The notes under the pieces: generated by a model
Database searches by the model: none
The model's input: the letters and a program-made list of their open reading frames with translations, nothing else
Told to the model about the DNA's origin: nothing
Translations under genes and position numbers: made by a program
Shown here: positions 36,786 through 46,576 of the stretch, one piece after another
Position numbering within the stretch: the stretch's first letter is position 1
Layout of the letters: each line of letters begins with the position of its first letter
Source of the DNA: Balneolaceae bacterium
GTDB taxonomy: Bacteria > Bacteroidota > Rhodothermia > Balneolales > Balneolaceae
NCBI GenBank assembly: GCA_018401935.1
Contig: JAGYJQ010000008.1
Coordinates: forward strand, 50,001 to 114,000
Reading direction: 5' to 3'
DNA length: 64,000 nt

Positions 36786-36793
36786 TATATTTG
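36786..36793 (+). promoter_or_regulatory. Bacteroidota-type -7 element upstream of the lipoprotein gene
   Basis: TATATTTG, matching TAnnTTTG, 63 bases before the ATG at 36857 in the divergent gap. No good TTTG -33 box at normal spacing is seen. Confidence 0.4.
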
Positions 36794-36856
36794 TACGAAA
36801 ATACTGAAAAGGATTGTTTGATATCACAGAATAACAAAAATAGATAGATTAGTCTT

Positions 36857-39550
36857 ATGCGTAGTTGGGTTGGTTTCGTAGTACTTCTTGTTTTGAGTTG
36901 CACTGGGATAAAGCAGCAATCCTGGACTTCTTTGCTACCCGAAGATGCTCGATGGGTTATTACACCTCAGCAGGGCATTAGCCTTCAGCAATTGAGTCAG
37001 GAAGCGTACATGCGCTTATTGGAACCGGTATCCAGTGTACCCTTAGCTGCTTTGGATTTTGTTCTGCAACAAATACCCTCCAATCTAGACCTAAAAGCCG
37101 TGGCGGTGGTACGGTCTACATCAACCCGGAATACCAGTCTTTGGATCTTCGAAACCGATACGGATCTAGGGGAATGGGCACCGCTATTTTATGAGCCGCT
37201 CACTCAAAACTTGTACCGGTTCGGCAAGGTGGATATTCACCGATTTTTAACCCCACACGGAAGTTTGTATGCGGCCAATATCCATGATTATTGGATTATT
37301 TCGTCCTATTCCGGGGTGGTTGAGCGTTCTGTGACGGCCTATATGGGTAATGAGTATCTTCGTTCGGATTCCAGCGGTGCTGGTTTGGAGGAGCCGGCAG
37401 GTACTGGTGGCAGAGAGGGGGTGAATGCTCCGCTTATTGAGGCGGATCAAATGAAGCCAGGCGAGCAGTGGTTGTTGCTCCAAAATTTGGATGAATGGGC
37501 AGAGCAGGTATTCCAGGTTCGCTATCGGCCTAGTATCCAGTCAAAGACCAATGGACTTTCGGCGGTAAAGGTTCAAGGGCTTCTGAGTGAAACTGGCGAT
37601 GGCTTCGAGCTTAGAGCTGAGCTTAGCCTGAGTGATTCAGCGACATCTACCTTGGTGCGATCGCTAACTCACAGCAATCACAACATAGAGTTGGATCGGT
37701 ATATTGCATCGAATGCGGCGGGCTTTGCCATTATGCATTATCCGGTCAGATTGTCGCCCAGTGCGCAGCATGCAGGGGCATCCTCCTTGGATTCGTTATT
37801 GCTTTCCGAACCCGAACTCTTTAAGGGCTTGGCATTAAGTACGGCAGAAGAATTTGGGGTGGTGAGCTATGCTGAATCAGGGGTGGCAGCCACAGGGGAG
37901 TTTCTGTTCATGCGTTTGTTGCAAACACCTAGAATTGTTCAGGAGCAATTTGAACAGTGGGCCGAACAAGGACTGGTGCGAAAAGTAGATCAAAGTTATT
38001 ATGTGCAAAGTGGTTTATTATCCTCATTATTTGGGGGAGGCTTGGCACCTTTTGAAGATGTTTATGTTAGTTTTTCCGGAGACGCGATTATTATGGCTAC
38101 TCGAAAAGGACTGGTTGAAAGTGTAGAAGCCGATCGCAGACGAAGAAGGGTGGTGTATTATGAGGATCGTTACCGAGGATTGTTGGATAATGGATGGGAG
38201 AATCGAAGTGCCGTTGCCTGGTTTTCTTCGAATGACTTTAGCCAATTTTTGGCCCCTATGCTTATGCCTGATGTCCCTTTGCAAGCCTTGTTTCAGGGCT
38301 TTGATGGTGCTATGATGCAAATACAACGCGTACCTCAATCTAATCGAGCTCGATTTGTATTGAATACCTTTACCCAGGAAGGGCAAGTACAACCTTATGA
38401 AGAACTCTGGGTATGGCCGCTAAATGCAGATTCGTTGGTTGCGACCCCTATTGCAGTGGATATAATGGGAAGTTCGACTCAGGAGGTGTTAGCAACCACG
38501 GTACATGGTTCCGTTGTTGCGGTAGCTTTTGATGGGACGGAGGTATTTCGTGTGCAGACCGGGCAGGATATGCCTGTCGGGAGCCCTTTGGTGTATGATT
38601 GGTATGGAAATGGCCAAAAAATTGTCATGCAGGCGGCGGGTACTAAAATCTACGCGTGGAATACAAATGGATCGTTACTGCCTCAATTTCCTATTGAAGT
38701 GGGTGAGCAGATAACTACCCCATTATTAGTGACCGATGTGCTGCGAAATGGAATCCCCGAGTTGGTTATAGGCACAGCCGCCCGATCGGTACATGTGCTC
38801 GATGGGCGAGGGCAAAATGTTCGAGGATGGCCACAGAAGGTCAATGCAGCTGTTCGCAGTACTATTTTACATACCCAATGGGAGGGTGATTGGGTGTTGG
38901 TGGCTCATGCAGAAAACTCCGTTCATAGTTGGAATAGTAGGGGTGAAGTGAAAGATGGATTCCCTGTATTTTTCCCTGCTCCACTGTTATCGGACCCTCT
39001 TATCTATGAGGAACAATGGAGGGGGACAGGGGCCGATGGAGTATTTTATGGCCTTGATACGGAGCTAAATTGGCCAGATAGCAGCCTTCAGACCCTGCAA
39101 CTTCAACAGGACTCCCTACAAATTCAGGGAATTTCTGTAAGTACGGCGCCATTGATTTCCCTGACCCTGCATCCTTCGGTATTGCTCAGAGACAGTACAG
39201 GGTTCTACAGAAAAGACCTATTTGGCATGGTCAGTGAGAGTGGGGCGATTTTTTTATACACCGATGAACCTAAATTAGTCGCCAGTTTTTCGATGGGACA
39301 GTCTGCGACTTCAGAAAGTGAACTACAGTTTATAGATATGAACAAGGATAATAATTTAGATATTGGTTTAGCCGGTAGCTTTGGGCGGTTATTTGCTTGG
39401 ACGATCATTAACCAGGAACGTTTATTTGAACTTCCAACGGCTTCTATGCGCTATCCAATGTTTGCTGACCTGAATGGAGATGGTCGGCAAGAGTTGGTGG
39501 CCTTAACTAGGGATGGACTTCGATGCTGGACCATTAACCAGGCCCAATAG
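36857..39550 (+). CDS. Large lipoprotein with C-terminal propeller-like repeats
   Basis: 897 residues. A short lipoprotein signal peptide (VGFVVLLVLSCTG) predicts acylation of Cys15. Residues ~25-520 resemble DUF3352-like proteins (FVLQQIPSNLDLKAVAVVRS ... VSFSGDAIIMATRKGLVES), but I cannot confirm this. From about 530 the chain shows FG-GAP/PQQ-like propeller blades: TPIAVDIMGSSTQEVLATTV, TPLLVTDVLRNGIPELVIGT, GVFYGLDTELN and FIDMNKDNNLDIGLAGSFG. A calcium-type DMNKDNNLD and DLNGDGRQE occur near the end. It is likely an outer-membrane or periplasmic lipoprotein; role unknown. Its 3' end overlaps the convergent receptor gene by 17 bases. Confidence 0.8.
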   Translation: MRSWVGFVVLLVLSCTGIKQQSWTSLLPEDARWVITPQQGISLQQLSQEAYMRLLEPVSSVPLAALDFVLQQIPSNLDLKAVAVVRSTSTRNTSLWIFETDTDLGEWAPLFYEPLTQNLYRFGKVDIHRFLTPHGSLYAANIHDYWIISSYSGVVERSVTAYMGNEYLRSDSSGAGLEEPAGTGGREGVNAPLIEADQMKPGEQWLLLQNLDEWAEQVFQVRYRPSIQSKTNGLSAVKVQGLLSETGDGFELRAELSLSDSATSTLVRSLTHSNHNIELDRYIASNAAGFAIMHYPVRLSPSAQHAGASSLDSLLLSEPELFKGLALSTAEEFGVVSYAESGVAATGEFLFMRLLQTPRIVQEQFEQWAEQGLVRKVDQSYYVQSGLLSSLFGGGLAPFEDVYVSFSGDAIIMATRKGLVESVEADRRRRRVVYYEDRYRGLLDNGWENRSAVAWFSSNDFSQFLAPMLMPDVPLQALFQGFDGAMMQIQRVPQSNRARFVLNTFTQEGQVQPYEELWVWPLNADSLVATPIAVDIMGSSTQEVLATTVHGSVVAVAFDGTEVFRVQTGQDMPVGSPLVYDWYGNGQKIVMQAAGTKIYAWNTNGSLLPQFPIEVGEQITTPLLVTDVLRNGIPELVIGTAARSVHVLDGRGQNVRGWPQKVNAAVRSTILHTQWEGDWVLVAHAENSVHSWNSRGEVKDGFPVFFPAPLLSDPLIYEEQWRGTGADGVFYGLDTELNWPDSSLQTLQLQQDSLQIQGISVSTAPLISLTLHPSVLLRDSTGFYRKDLFGMVSESGAIFLYTDEPKLVASFSMGQSATSESELQFIDMNKDNNLDIGLAGSFGRLFAWTIINQERLFELPTASMRYPMFADLNGDGRQELVALTRDGLRCWTINQAQ

Positions 39551-41753
39551 CGCCCAACGACCAGCGTAGTTGAACCCCGGCATACCCATGTCGCGTTGCA
39601 GCTGGTTGATAGTACCTTCCACCAAATGCGTTGGTATCGTATCCTAAACTGTAGGAGCTATTGGTAAGGTTGTCCATGGCCAGGTATATTCGGGAAAATA
39701 AAATAGGGGACCATTGCTGTTCCCAACTCAACTGGGTTCGTACTACATGATGGGCATCGGTGAATACGGTGTTGGCGTCATCTAGCGGGAGTTCAGACTG
39801 ATATTGGTGCGATACCTGGAGTTCAATATCTATTGGGAGTTCCGCTGATAGTTGTTGCAAGAATTGAGTTTTTGGCACTCCAGTTAGCGCGTTACCGTCA
39901 AATACACCTTGATTGGTTTGATAGCGCTTGAACTCAAAAGGGTAATAACTACCCGCAAAACTGTAATCCAGTTTCCACATACTACCTTCTAATCGAAGTT
40001 CAGCTCCGGGTTGGATGGTTTCGCCCGCATTTTGGAAAACCAAGGTGCCTCGCTCGGTCTGTTGTTGCACTATGGCTTCGTTTAACCAGAAATAAAACAC
40101 ACTACCATCTAAAAACCAGCGCTTATTAAAGAGATAGGCACGAACACCCCATTCTATGTTGGTTCCGATTTCGGCTTCTAGGCCGGTGTTAACGGCCCCT
40201 TCATTTGTTCTAATTTCTTCGAGTGTAGGGGGTGAGAAACCTCGAGCAAGGCTGAGATGAGTAGTGAGCTCAGGGTTGAACCGATAATTTAACCCAATTC
40301 TGGGAACCCATTGCAGGTCGAAGGTACGGTCAATGGTCCCCGTGTTACCGTACCCGTATGCAGCAAACAAGCGATCAATGGAGTAATACAGATCATTTAT
40401 GCTTTGTGCGAATTGCAGGCGGAGTGAGGGGGTAATTTGCCATTGAAAAGAACTAAAAATAAGGAGTTGTTGTACAGAAATACGATCATCAAAATTCAGA
40501 GTATCCACCGAGCCCATATTGTTTCCATAATTTCTGGCATCGTAAGCGGCTCGATGATATTCAATGCCTGTATCCCAGCTAAAGCGCGGTTCTGAGGGTT
40601 CAGAGCGTTCTGACTCCCAAGACCAAAGTCCACGAAGTCCTCCGCTTATCCGGTTATCTACCTTATAATCAAGGTTGAAGGGGTTTTCAAAAGTGGATGA
40701 GCTGCCAAACAAAGAGATTCTTTGAGCCCATTTCTTTGAGAACGCCCAATCCCAATGGACACCAGCCAATATGGCTTCGTGACTAATTCCAGCTTGGGCC
40801 TCTTCGCTTCCTAGGACAAATCGATTTCCTGGCCTGGCTTGTCGTGGGTTGTCCTGGAATTGGGCGGCATTCAAACCTCCTGGAATCTCATAGTTAAGGT
40901 CACTATACACCAGGTGAGCAGAAAGTGTTTGAGCGGTTTCTGGGACTCTGAAACGGCCGTTGAATTCGACAATAGATCGGTCCATAGCAGATTGTTTTCG
41001 GTAGCCATCTAGCTGAGATTGGGCCCACTGAAGTCCGATTTGGGAGTGTAGATCTTCTTGCAGAATACGGTTGCTCAAAATTTGCCTGCCATAGGCCCCA
41101 ATTTCGGCTTGTTGTTGAATGGTGGTTTGGCTCCCTTTTCTTATCAAACTATTGGGTTGGGACGAGTTTTCCTTAGAGGTAGTGCTGGAGACAGGTGCTG
41201 TAGTTGCTGGTAATAATGGAAAACTTCGAAAGAGTAGGACTCCTCCATTTCCTGCGCCATATAAACTCCCCGAGGGGCCCTTTAAAATCTCTGCCTCTCG
41301 AAATTGAATGGGATCTAGTAGATTTAGAAAAGTGGATCCGGTAGGTTCGGTTAATGGAAAATCATTCCAGTAGATCTTGACATTACGAATACCAAATGGA
41401 GCTCTAAGCGAACTTCCTCGCAGAGCAATTCGATAACTAGCAGGGGCTCGTTCTTCGAATCGAAGTCCAGAGACCTTCTCAAGTGCGCCACGTAGAGAGT
41501 GCTGATCTTGAGTGCTAAAATCGGCGGGGTTGAGTGTTTGAATAGCACCAGGGGTATCTAAGAGTCGTTGATTGTGCAGGAAACCAATCACAAAGATTTC
41601 GTTGAACTCAAGTTGCTGAATGACCGTATCCGAGGCGGCGGTACCAGATGTTGCGTGTGCGGTAGATTGCGCGTGTGTAAAAGTGGATAAACCAATGGCG
41701 AGCAACATTGTTAGTGCCCACTTTGCTCTACTAAATTTAAATCTTGGCATCAT
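39534..41753 (-). CDS. TonB-dependent receptor
   Basis: Outer-membrane barrel for energised uptake of a large ligand. From ATG at 41753 it has 739 residues with a normal signal peptide (MMPRFKFSRAKWALTMLLAI ... FTHAQ); an ATG at 41792 would add 13 residues. The plug domain covers about 50-175 (ALEKVSGLRFEERAPASYRI, ILKGPSGSLYGAGNGGVLLF). The beta-barrel follows with YRFNPELTTHLSLARGFSPP and ends AGVQLRWSLG. It lacks the carboxypeptidase-like N-terminal domain of SusC types, and no SusD neighbour is present, so a siderophore, vitamin or metal ligand is more likely; the ligand is unknown. Confidence 0.92.
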   Translation of the reverse strand: MMPRFKFSRAKWALTMLLAIGLSTFTHAQSTAHATSGTAASDTVIQQLEFNEIFVIGFLHNQRLLDTPGAIQTLNPADFSTQDQHSLRGALEKVSGLRFEERAPASYRIALRGSSLRAPFGIRNVKIYWNDFPLTEPTGSTFLNLLDPIQFREAEILKGPSGSLYGAGNGGVLLFRSFPLLPATTAPVSSTTSKENSSQPNSLIRKGSQTTIQQQAEIGAYGRQILSNRILQEDLHSQIGLQWAQSQLDGYRKQSAMDRSIVEFNGRFRVPETAQTLSAHLVYSDLNYEIPGGLNAAQFQDNPRQARPGNRFVLGSEEAQAGISHEAILAGVHWDWAFSKKWAQRISLFGSSSTFENPFNLDYKVDNRISGGLRGLWSWESERSEPSEPRFSWDTGIEYHRAAYDARNYGNNMGSVDTLNFDDRISVQQLLIFSSFQWQITPSLRLQFAQSINDLYYSIDRLFAAYGYGNTGTIDRTFDLQWVPRIGLNYRFNPELTTHLSLARGFSPPTLEEIRTNEGAVNTGLEAEIGTNIEWGVRAYLFNKRWFLDGSVFYFWLNEAIVQQQTERGTLVFQNAGETIQPGAELRLEGSMWKLDYSFAGSYYPFEFKRYQTNQGVFDGNALTGVPKTQFLQQLSAELPIDIELQVSHQYQSELPLDDANTVFTDAHHVVRTQLSWEQQWSPILFSRIYLAMDNLTNSSYSLGYDTNAFGGRYYQPAATRHGYAGVQLRWSLGAIGPG

Positions 41754-41822
41754 ACAATTGAATATAGCGTAAATAAAACCATACATTCCCATACAACTAA
41801 TATCTCATAATCATTCAGCCAT

Positions 41823-42659
41823 TTGACCAGCGAAATTCAAAATAATCAACACCGTCCCATTGGAATCTTTGATTCGGGTATTGGAGGCTTAACGGTTGCA
41901 AAAGCGGTTAAAGCAGCACTCCCAAATGAGGATATAGTATATTTTGGGGATACCGCTCGAGTACCCTATGGAGTTAAATCCGAGGAAACAGTACGCGCGT
42001 ATGCTCTCGAAATCACCCAGTTTTTGATGGATAAAGGAGTCAAAATGATTTTGATTGCCTGCAATACTGTTTCTGCGTCTGCGAAGGAAGATATTATCCG
42101 TCGGGCTGGACCCATTCCTGTCTTGGATGTAATTAGTGCTGGTGTCCAAGCTATTTCCGAATCCAGTTTAGGTTCTGCACCCACAGTCGGGGTAATTGGA
42201 ACTATTGCGACGGTTCAATCCAAAGCCTATGAGGTAGCCTTAATTCAACAACTTGGTTCGGTGAAGGTAATTCAGCAAGCCTGTCCACTGTTGGTTCCTT
42301 TGGCTGAGGAAGGTTGGATTGAACATGAGGTGGCCAGATTGACCATCGAAGAGTATAGTCATGCATTTGATGACCACCATCTTGATGCGTTAATCTTGGG
42401 TTGTACTCATTACCCTTTATTTACTAATTTGATAGCGGATGTCTTACCCTCCAAGCAAACACGCATCATAGATTCGGCGGAATCTATTGCGGCATCGGCC
42501 AAGCAATATTTGGAAGAGCATGGAGGATCTAATACCGAAGGAGGATCTTTTAGTTGCTATGTGAGTGACCGACCTAAGCGATTTCAAGAACTTGCCGAAC
42601 GATTTTTAGGACAACCCTTGACAAAAATTGACATAGTCAGAGACCTTGATAACCGGTGA
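41823..42659 (+). CDS. murI: Glutamate racemase
   Basis: Supplies D-glutamate for peptidoglycan. 278 residues. IGIFDSGIGGLTVAKAV carries the first Asp-Ser, YFGDTARVPYG is typical, and the two catalytic cysteines are Cys80 (LIACNTVSASA) and Cys194 (LGCTHYPLF). The start is TTG at 41823, with no better start in front. It is transcribed divergently from the TonB-dependent receptor. Confidence 0.96.
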   Translation: MTSEIQNNQHRPIGIFDSGIGGLTVAKAVKAALPNEDIVYFGDTARVPYGVKSEETVRAYALEITQFLMDKGVKMILIACNTVSASAKEDIIRRAGPIPVLDVISAGVQAISESSLGSAPTVGVIGTIATVQSKAYEVALIQQLGSVKVIQQACPLLVPLAEEGWIEHEVARLTIEEYSHAFDDHHLDALILGCTHYPLFTNLIADVLPSKQTRIIDSAESIAASAKQYLEEHGGSNTEGGSFSCYVSDRPKRFQELAERFLGQPLTKIDIVRDLDNR

Positions 42660-42812
42660 TTACCGATTTTAAGCACCACTAGGAGACCAACATGCCTTCA
42701 TCGGTTATAAGAACCACGACCACTCGGTTACTCTTTACTAACGGGCTTTCAACATACAGAAAGAACTTGAAACAGATCTTTTATGATTCACCATATCCAA
42801 ATTAGAACCACT

Positions 42813-45104
42813 ATGAGAAATTATCTATTCACAGTATCTGCGCTTTTTATTGTCCTACAACTATCCGTGTTATCTACCGAAAATAGGGTACATGCACAAG
42901 ATCAACTAAGGGGTTTTGAGCTTTACCAAGAGATGGGAACGCCTGGTTTTGTGCAGTATGAGGGAAGTGCCAACATTCAATGGCTGCCTGGTGATGCAGG
43001 ATACTTGGAAACCGAACAGGTAAATGGGGGCACGGAATTTTTTGCAGTAGCTCCGGAATCAGAGGAAAGAACACCTTTGTTCTCTAAACGACAGTTACGT
43101 GCACTATTGAGAGGATTAGAACAGCAGCACGAAGAAAAAATGGATGCCCTCCCTTTTTCAAGTTTTGATTATGTGATGGAAAATAAGGCCATCTTTTTTG
43201 TGTACAAAAACCAAGACCATGTCTTTCATCTGGAGGATCTGACCCTACGTCCCCTCTACAAGCCGGAAGTAGAGCGAGCACCCTATACCGAGGAACTTAT
43301 GCGAGGCATGGAAACAAGTCAGCTTTGGAATGGGACTTATTCTCATGACTATCGTTGGTTTGCTCATGTAAAAGGGTATGATATTTATTTGGTCAACACC
43401 GAAACGCAGGAAGAAAAACGCCTTACCTATGGAAGTGAAGAACAGATGAATGGCCGTCCAAGTTGGGTATATCCAGAAGAGTTTGGGCAGCGTGACGCCT
43501 ATTGGTTTTCTCCAGACAACAAAAAAATTGCCTATTTGCAGTACAACGAAACAGATGTATATCAATATCCAATTATTCACGAACTAGAATTTGAAACAGG
43601 ACTAGAACTCGAACGCTACCCTAAGGCCGGAGAGGCCAACCCGACCGTAAATCTATTCATTGTTGACATAGAAACCGGAGAAGTGGAGCAGGTCCCAACC
43701 AATAGTGGTCCTGATACCTACATCGTGCGCCCCATTTGGAGAGATAATTCCGAAGAATTAACCTTCCGACGATTCAATCGAAAGCAAGATTATTTAGAGT
43801 TGTTATCCTACTCACTTGACGCTAAAGATGTTCGAACCATATTTTCCGAAAGCGAGGATGCCTACATCAACCTGCATGATAATTTTTATCAGCTTAATGA
43901 TGGGGAGCATTTTTTGTGGACCTCCGAGCAAACTGGATTTAACCAGTTATACTTGTATAATTTTGATGGCAGCTTAATTCGCCAACTAACTGACGGCGAA
44001 AATCCTTTGGGATCGATTGTGCGCGTAGATCAAAAAAATTCTCTGGTTTATTATACGGCATATCACAATATGGGTTTAGACGAGTATTTTCATGTGGTAA
44101 GTTTTGATGGGGAATCGACGCAGCTATCTGAGTCTGATGGGCGATACACCATATCCATGAATGAGGCCGCAGAGTATTATGTATCCCGATCTTCGTCTTT
44201 TGATCGTCCCTATGTCGCAAGCATGCATAAAGCAGACGGGTCCTTAATTCGAAACTTGCAAACAATGAATGTAGACCGGGTCGTTGAGCAAGGCCTTCAA
44301 GCACCTGAACAAGTTGTGTTTAAGGCGGCCGATGGACAGACGGATTTGGTAGGTTTGGTGTACAAACCGGCAGACTTTGACCCAACAAAAACCTATCCGA
44401 TTTTATTGCCACTATATGGTGGGCCGGCCTATCAGGATGTTACTAATGGATATAAAAATGCCGACGGATATCAGCGATTGGCACAGCTTGGATATATCGT
44501 GATTCGTGCAAATTATCGGGGTTCTGGTAATAGAGGCAAAGCTTTCGCTACTCTGCATTATGGAAAGTTAGGTACACTTGAAATAGATGATTATGCGGCA
44601 TTTGTTGCCCATATTTCTGAGCGCCCATATGCCGATGGATCTCGAGTAGGTGTATACGGTCATTCCTATGGTGGTTACGCTACAGCGTTGTTGATGTTAC
44701 GTTACCCAGATCTTTTCCATGTAGGGGTATCCGGGGCTCCGGTGACCGATTGGAGAAGTTATGATACCATTTATACCGAGCGGTATATGAATACCCCACA
44801 GGTCAACAAGGAAGGCTATGATGTTGGTTCGGCGATGACCTATGCCGATCAACTAAAAGGAGATTTGCTCATTGTTCACGGGACAACCGATAACAATGTG
44901 CACCCGCAAAATAGCATCATGCTAATTGATGCTTTGGTTCGAGCAGATAAAATCTTTGATGTGATGTTTTATCCAGATAACAGGCATGGCATTCGTGGAG
45001 CACATGGTGCGCATTACAACAAAATTCGCATGCGCTATTTGACGGAGCGACTCCAGCCTGAACACGCAGAAACCTTCTTAGATAATTATAACTGGTCTAA
45101 TTAA
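42813..45104 (+). CDS. S9 family peptidase, dipeptidyl-peptidase IV-like
   Basis: 763 residues. A signal peptide (MRNYLFTVSALFIVLQLSVL ... VHAQ) fixes the start at 42813; an in-frame ATG at 42783 adds ten residues before it. An N-terminal eight-bladed propeller (DPP IV N-terminal region, ~80-490) includes SWVYPEEFGQRDAYWFSPD with the Glu region that binds the substrate N-terminus. The alpha/beta-hydrolase domain has catalytic Ser618 (VYGHSYGGYATALLM), Asp693 (VHGTTDNNVH) and His725 (DNRHGIRG). It likely removes X-Pro dipeptides from peptides in the periplasm. Confidence 0.93.
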   Translation: MRNYLFTVSALFIVLQLSVLSTENRVHAQDQLRGFELYQEMGTPGFVQYEGSANIQWLPGDAGYLETEQVNGGTEFFAVAPESEERTPLFSKRQLRALLRGLEQQHEEKMDALPFSSFDYVMENKAIFFVYKNQDHVFHLEDLTLRPLYKPEVERAPYTEELMRGMETSQLWNGTYSHDYRWFAHVKGYDIYLVNTETQEEKRLTYGSEEQMNGRPSWVYPEEFGQRDAYWFSPDNKKIAYLQYNETDVYQYPIIHELEFETGLELERYPKAGEANPTVNLFIVDIETGEVEQVPTNSGPDTYIVRPIWRDNSEELTFRRFNRKQDYLELLSYSLDAKDVRTIFSESEDAYINLHDNFYQLNDGEHFLWTSEQTGFNQLYLYNFDGSLIRQLTDGENPLGSIVRVDQKNSLVYYTAYHNMGLDEYFHVVSFDGESTQLSESDGRYTISMNEAAEYYVSRSSSFDRPYVASMHKADGSLIRNLQTMNVDRVVEQGLQAPEQVVFKAADGQTDLVGLVYKPADFDPTKTYPILLPLYGGPAYQDVTNGYKNADGYQRLAQLGYIVIRANYRGSGNRGKAFATLHYGKLGTLEIDDYAAFVAHISERPYADGSRVGVYGHSYGGYATALLMLRYPDLFHVGVSGAPVTDWRSYDTIYTERYMNTPQVNKEGYDVGSAMTYADQLKGDLLIVHGTTDNNVHPQNSIMLIDALVRADKIFDVMFYPDNRHGIRGAHGAHYNKIRMRYLTERLQPEHAETFLDNYNWSN

Positions 45105-45171
45105 TCCAACTTCAGTCCACTATCGGCTTAGGTCAACTTGCAAGGGGCCATTAGTGGGTTTGGTAAAGCTG

Positions 45172-46503
45172 TTAAAGTAGTTGGCTAGCGGTATTTGCAA
45201 GTGCCGATCGTTCCCCTTTCTCCAAATTAATGTGGGCATAAAGAGGAGAACTGTGCATTCGATCGACTAAATAAGAAAGTCCGTTACTTTGGGCATCCAA
45301 ATAGGGTGTATCAATCTGGAAGATATCCCCGGTAAAGACAATTTTTGTTTTCTCACCCGCTCGAGTAATAATGGTTTTAATTTCGTGTGGTGTGAGGTTT
45401 TGGGCTTCATCCACAATGAAAATCACATTCGATAAACTACGCCCTCTGATGTACGCAAGAGGGACAATGCGAAGTTTATCGGTTTGCACCATTTCGTCAA
45501 TTTTTTTGTACTGCTTGCTGGTCTCTTTGAATTGATTCTTAATAAAGCTCAGGTTGTCCCAAAGTGGCTGCATGTACGGATCAATTTTAGCGTTTGCATC
45601 ACCCGGAAGGTATCCAATATCGCGGTTACTTAATGGTACAATTGGGCGTGCGAGATAGATTTGTTTAAAGTTACTTCGTTGCTCTAACGCTCCGGCTAAA
45701 GCGAGAAGTGTTTTACCGGTACCTGCTGAACCAGTGATGGTGGTCAACAACACATTAGGATTCATTAGGGCGTGCATAGCAAAATGCTGCTCGGCGTTTC
45801 TGGGGTGTATACCGTAAATATTCTTTATCTCGATATTTTCTATGAAACCACTGTTCGAATTATACCATCCTAAAGCCGAAGAGCCATGGCTTTTTAAAAT
45901 GTAATAATGATTCGATGGCGGAGTCTCTTCCATTAACTCCTCAGGCTCGAGCTTCCCTTTTTCGTATAATTTGGCAATAAGGGACGGATCCTCGAGAATA
46001 AGTTCGGTTTTGCCCTTATATAGCTGGTCAATGTTTTTTACCTGTACGGTTTCGTAATCTTGTCCCTCTAAGTTAAGGGCTCTGGCTTTAAGCCGTAAAT
46101 TGATATCCTTTGAGACCAAGATTACCCGCACGTCCGGATTTTCAGCTCGAAGCCGTAAGGCAGCATTCAAAATCTCATGATCGTTCTTCTTTGAACCAAA
46201 TACTTTATTGGCATCAAGATGATCACCCCCGTTACTGATGACTTTGAGCTTACCATTTTTACGCCCCCCTATTGGTATCCACTCTTGAAGCATATTGGCA
46301 TCGGATATACTATCTAGATATCGGATAAACTCCCGAGCGTGTAAATTGGTGACAGAATTACCTTTCTTAAAGGTATCTAATTCTTCTAAAACGGTAATAG
46401 GAATAGCGACGTCATTGTCTTCAAAGTTTTTTACCGCCTCGTAATCGTACAACAATACTGATGTATCCAGTACGAAAATCTTCTTCATTTTCTTCTTGGG
46501 CAT
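45172..46503 (-). CDS. PIN domain-PhoH family ATPase
   Basis: 443 residues from ATG at 46503 (MPKKKMKK); a start at 46629 would add 42 residues unlike the family and overlap the upstream gene. A PIN nuclease domain fills about 1-150 (FVLDTSVLLYDYEAVKNF with the acidic Asp, VILVSKDINLRLKA). The PhoH ATPase domain follows, with Walker A GSAGTGKTLLALAGAL, Walker B NVIFIVDEAQNLTPHEIK and FTGDIFQID. PhoH2/YlaK-type proteins are linked to RNA unwinding and cleavage, and a role in RNA turnover is inferred. It converges with the S9 peptidase gene. Confidence 0.92.
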   Translation of the reverse strand: MPKKKMKKIFVLDTSVLLYDYEAVKNFEDNDVAIPITVLEELDTFKKGNSVTNLHAREFIRYLDSISDANMLQEWIPIGGRKNGKLKVISNGGDHLDANKVFGSKKNDHEILNAALRLRAENPDVRVILVSKDINLRLKARALNLEGQDYETVQVKNIDQLYKGKTELILEDPSLIAKLYEKGKLEPEELMEETPPSNHYYILKSHGSSALGWYNSNSGFIENIEIKNIYGIHPRNAEQHFAMHALMNPNVLLTTITGSAGTGKTLLALAGALEQRSNFKQIYLARPIVPLSNRDIGYLPGDANAKIDPYMQPLWDNLSFIKNQFKETSKQYKKIDEMVQTDKLRIVPLAYIRGRSLSNVIFIVDEAQNLTPHEIKTIITRAGEKTKIVFTGDIFQIDTPYLDAQSNGLSYLVDRMHSSPLYAHINLEKGERSALANTASQLL

Positions 46504-46576
46504 AAGCGTATGGGAATGTAGATGAAACCATTGGGTCAACGGTAATAAATGGAATGACCCAGCCATATGCAATGGC

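Noticed and set aside
36478..36903. A 141-codon minus-strand frame upstream of the BatA-like gene.
   Set aside because: It overlaps the first part of the BatA-like gene in another frame, and its translation looks like out-of-frame low-complexity sequence.
42660..42812. Riboswitch ahead of the S9 peptidase.
   Set aside because: The gap shows no recognised aptamer core; only weak, unpatterned complementarity.
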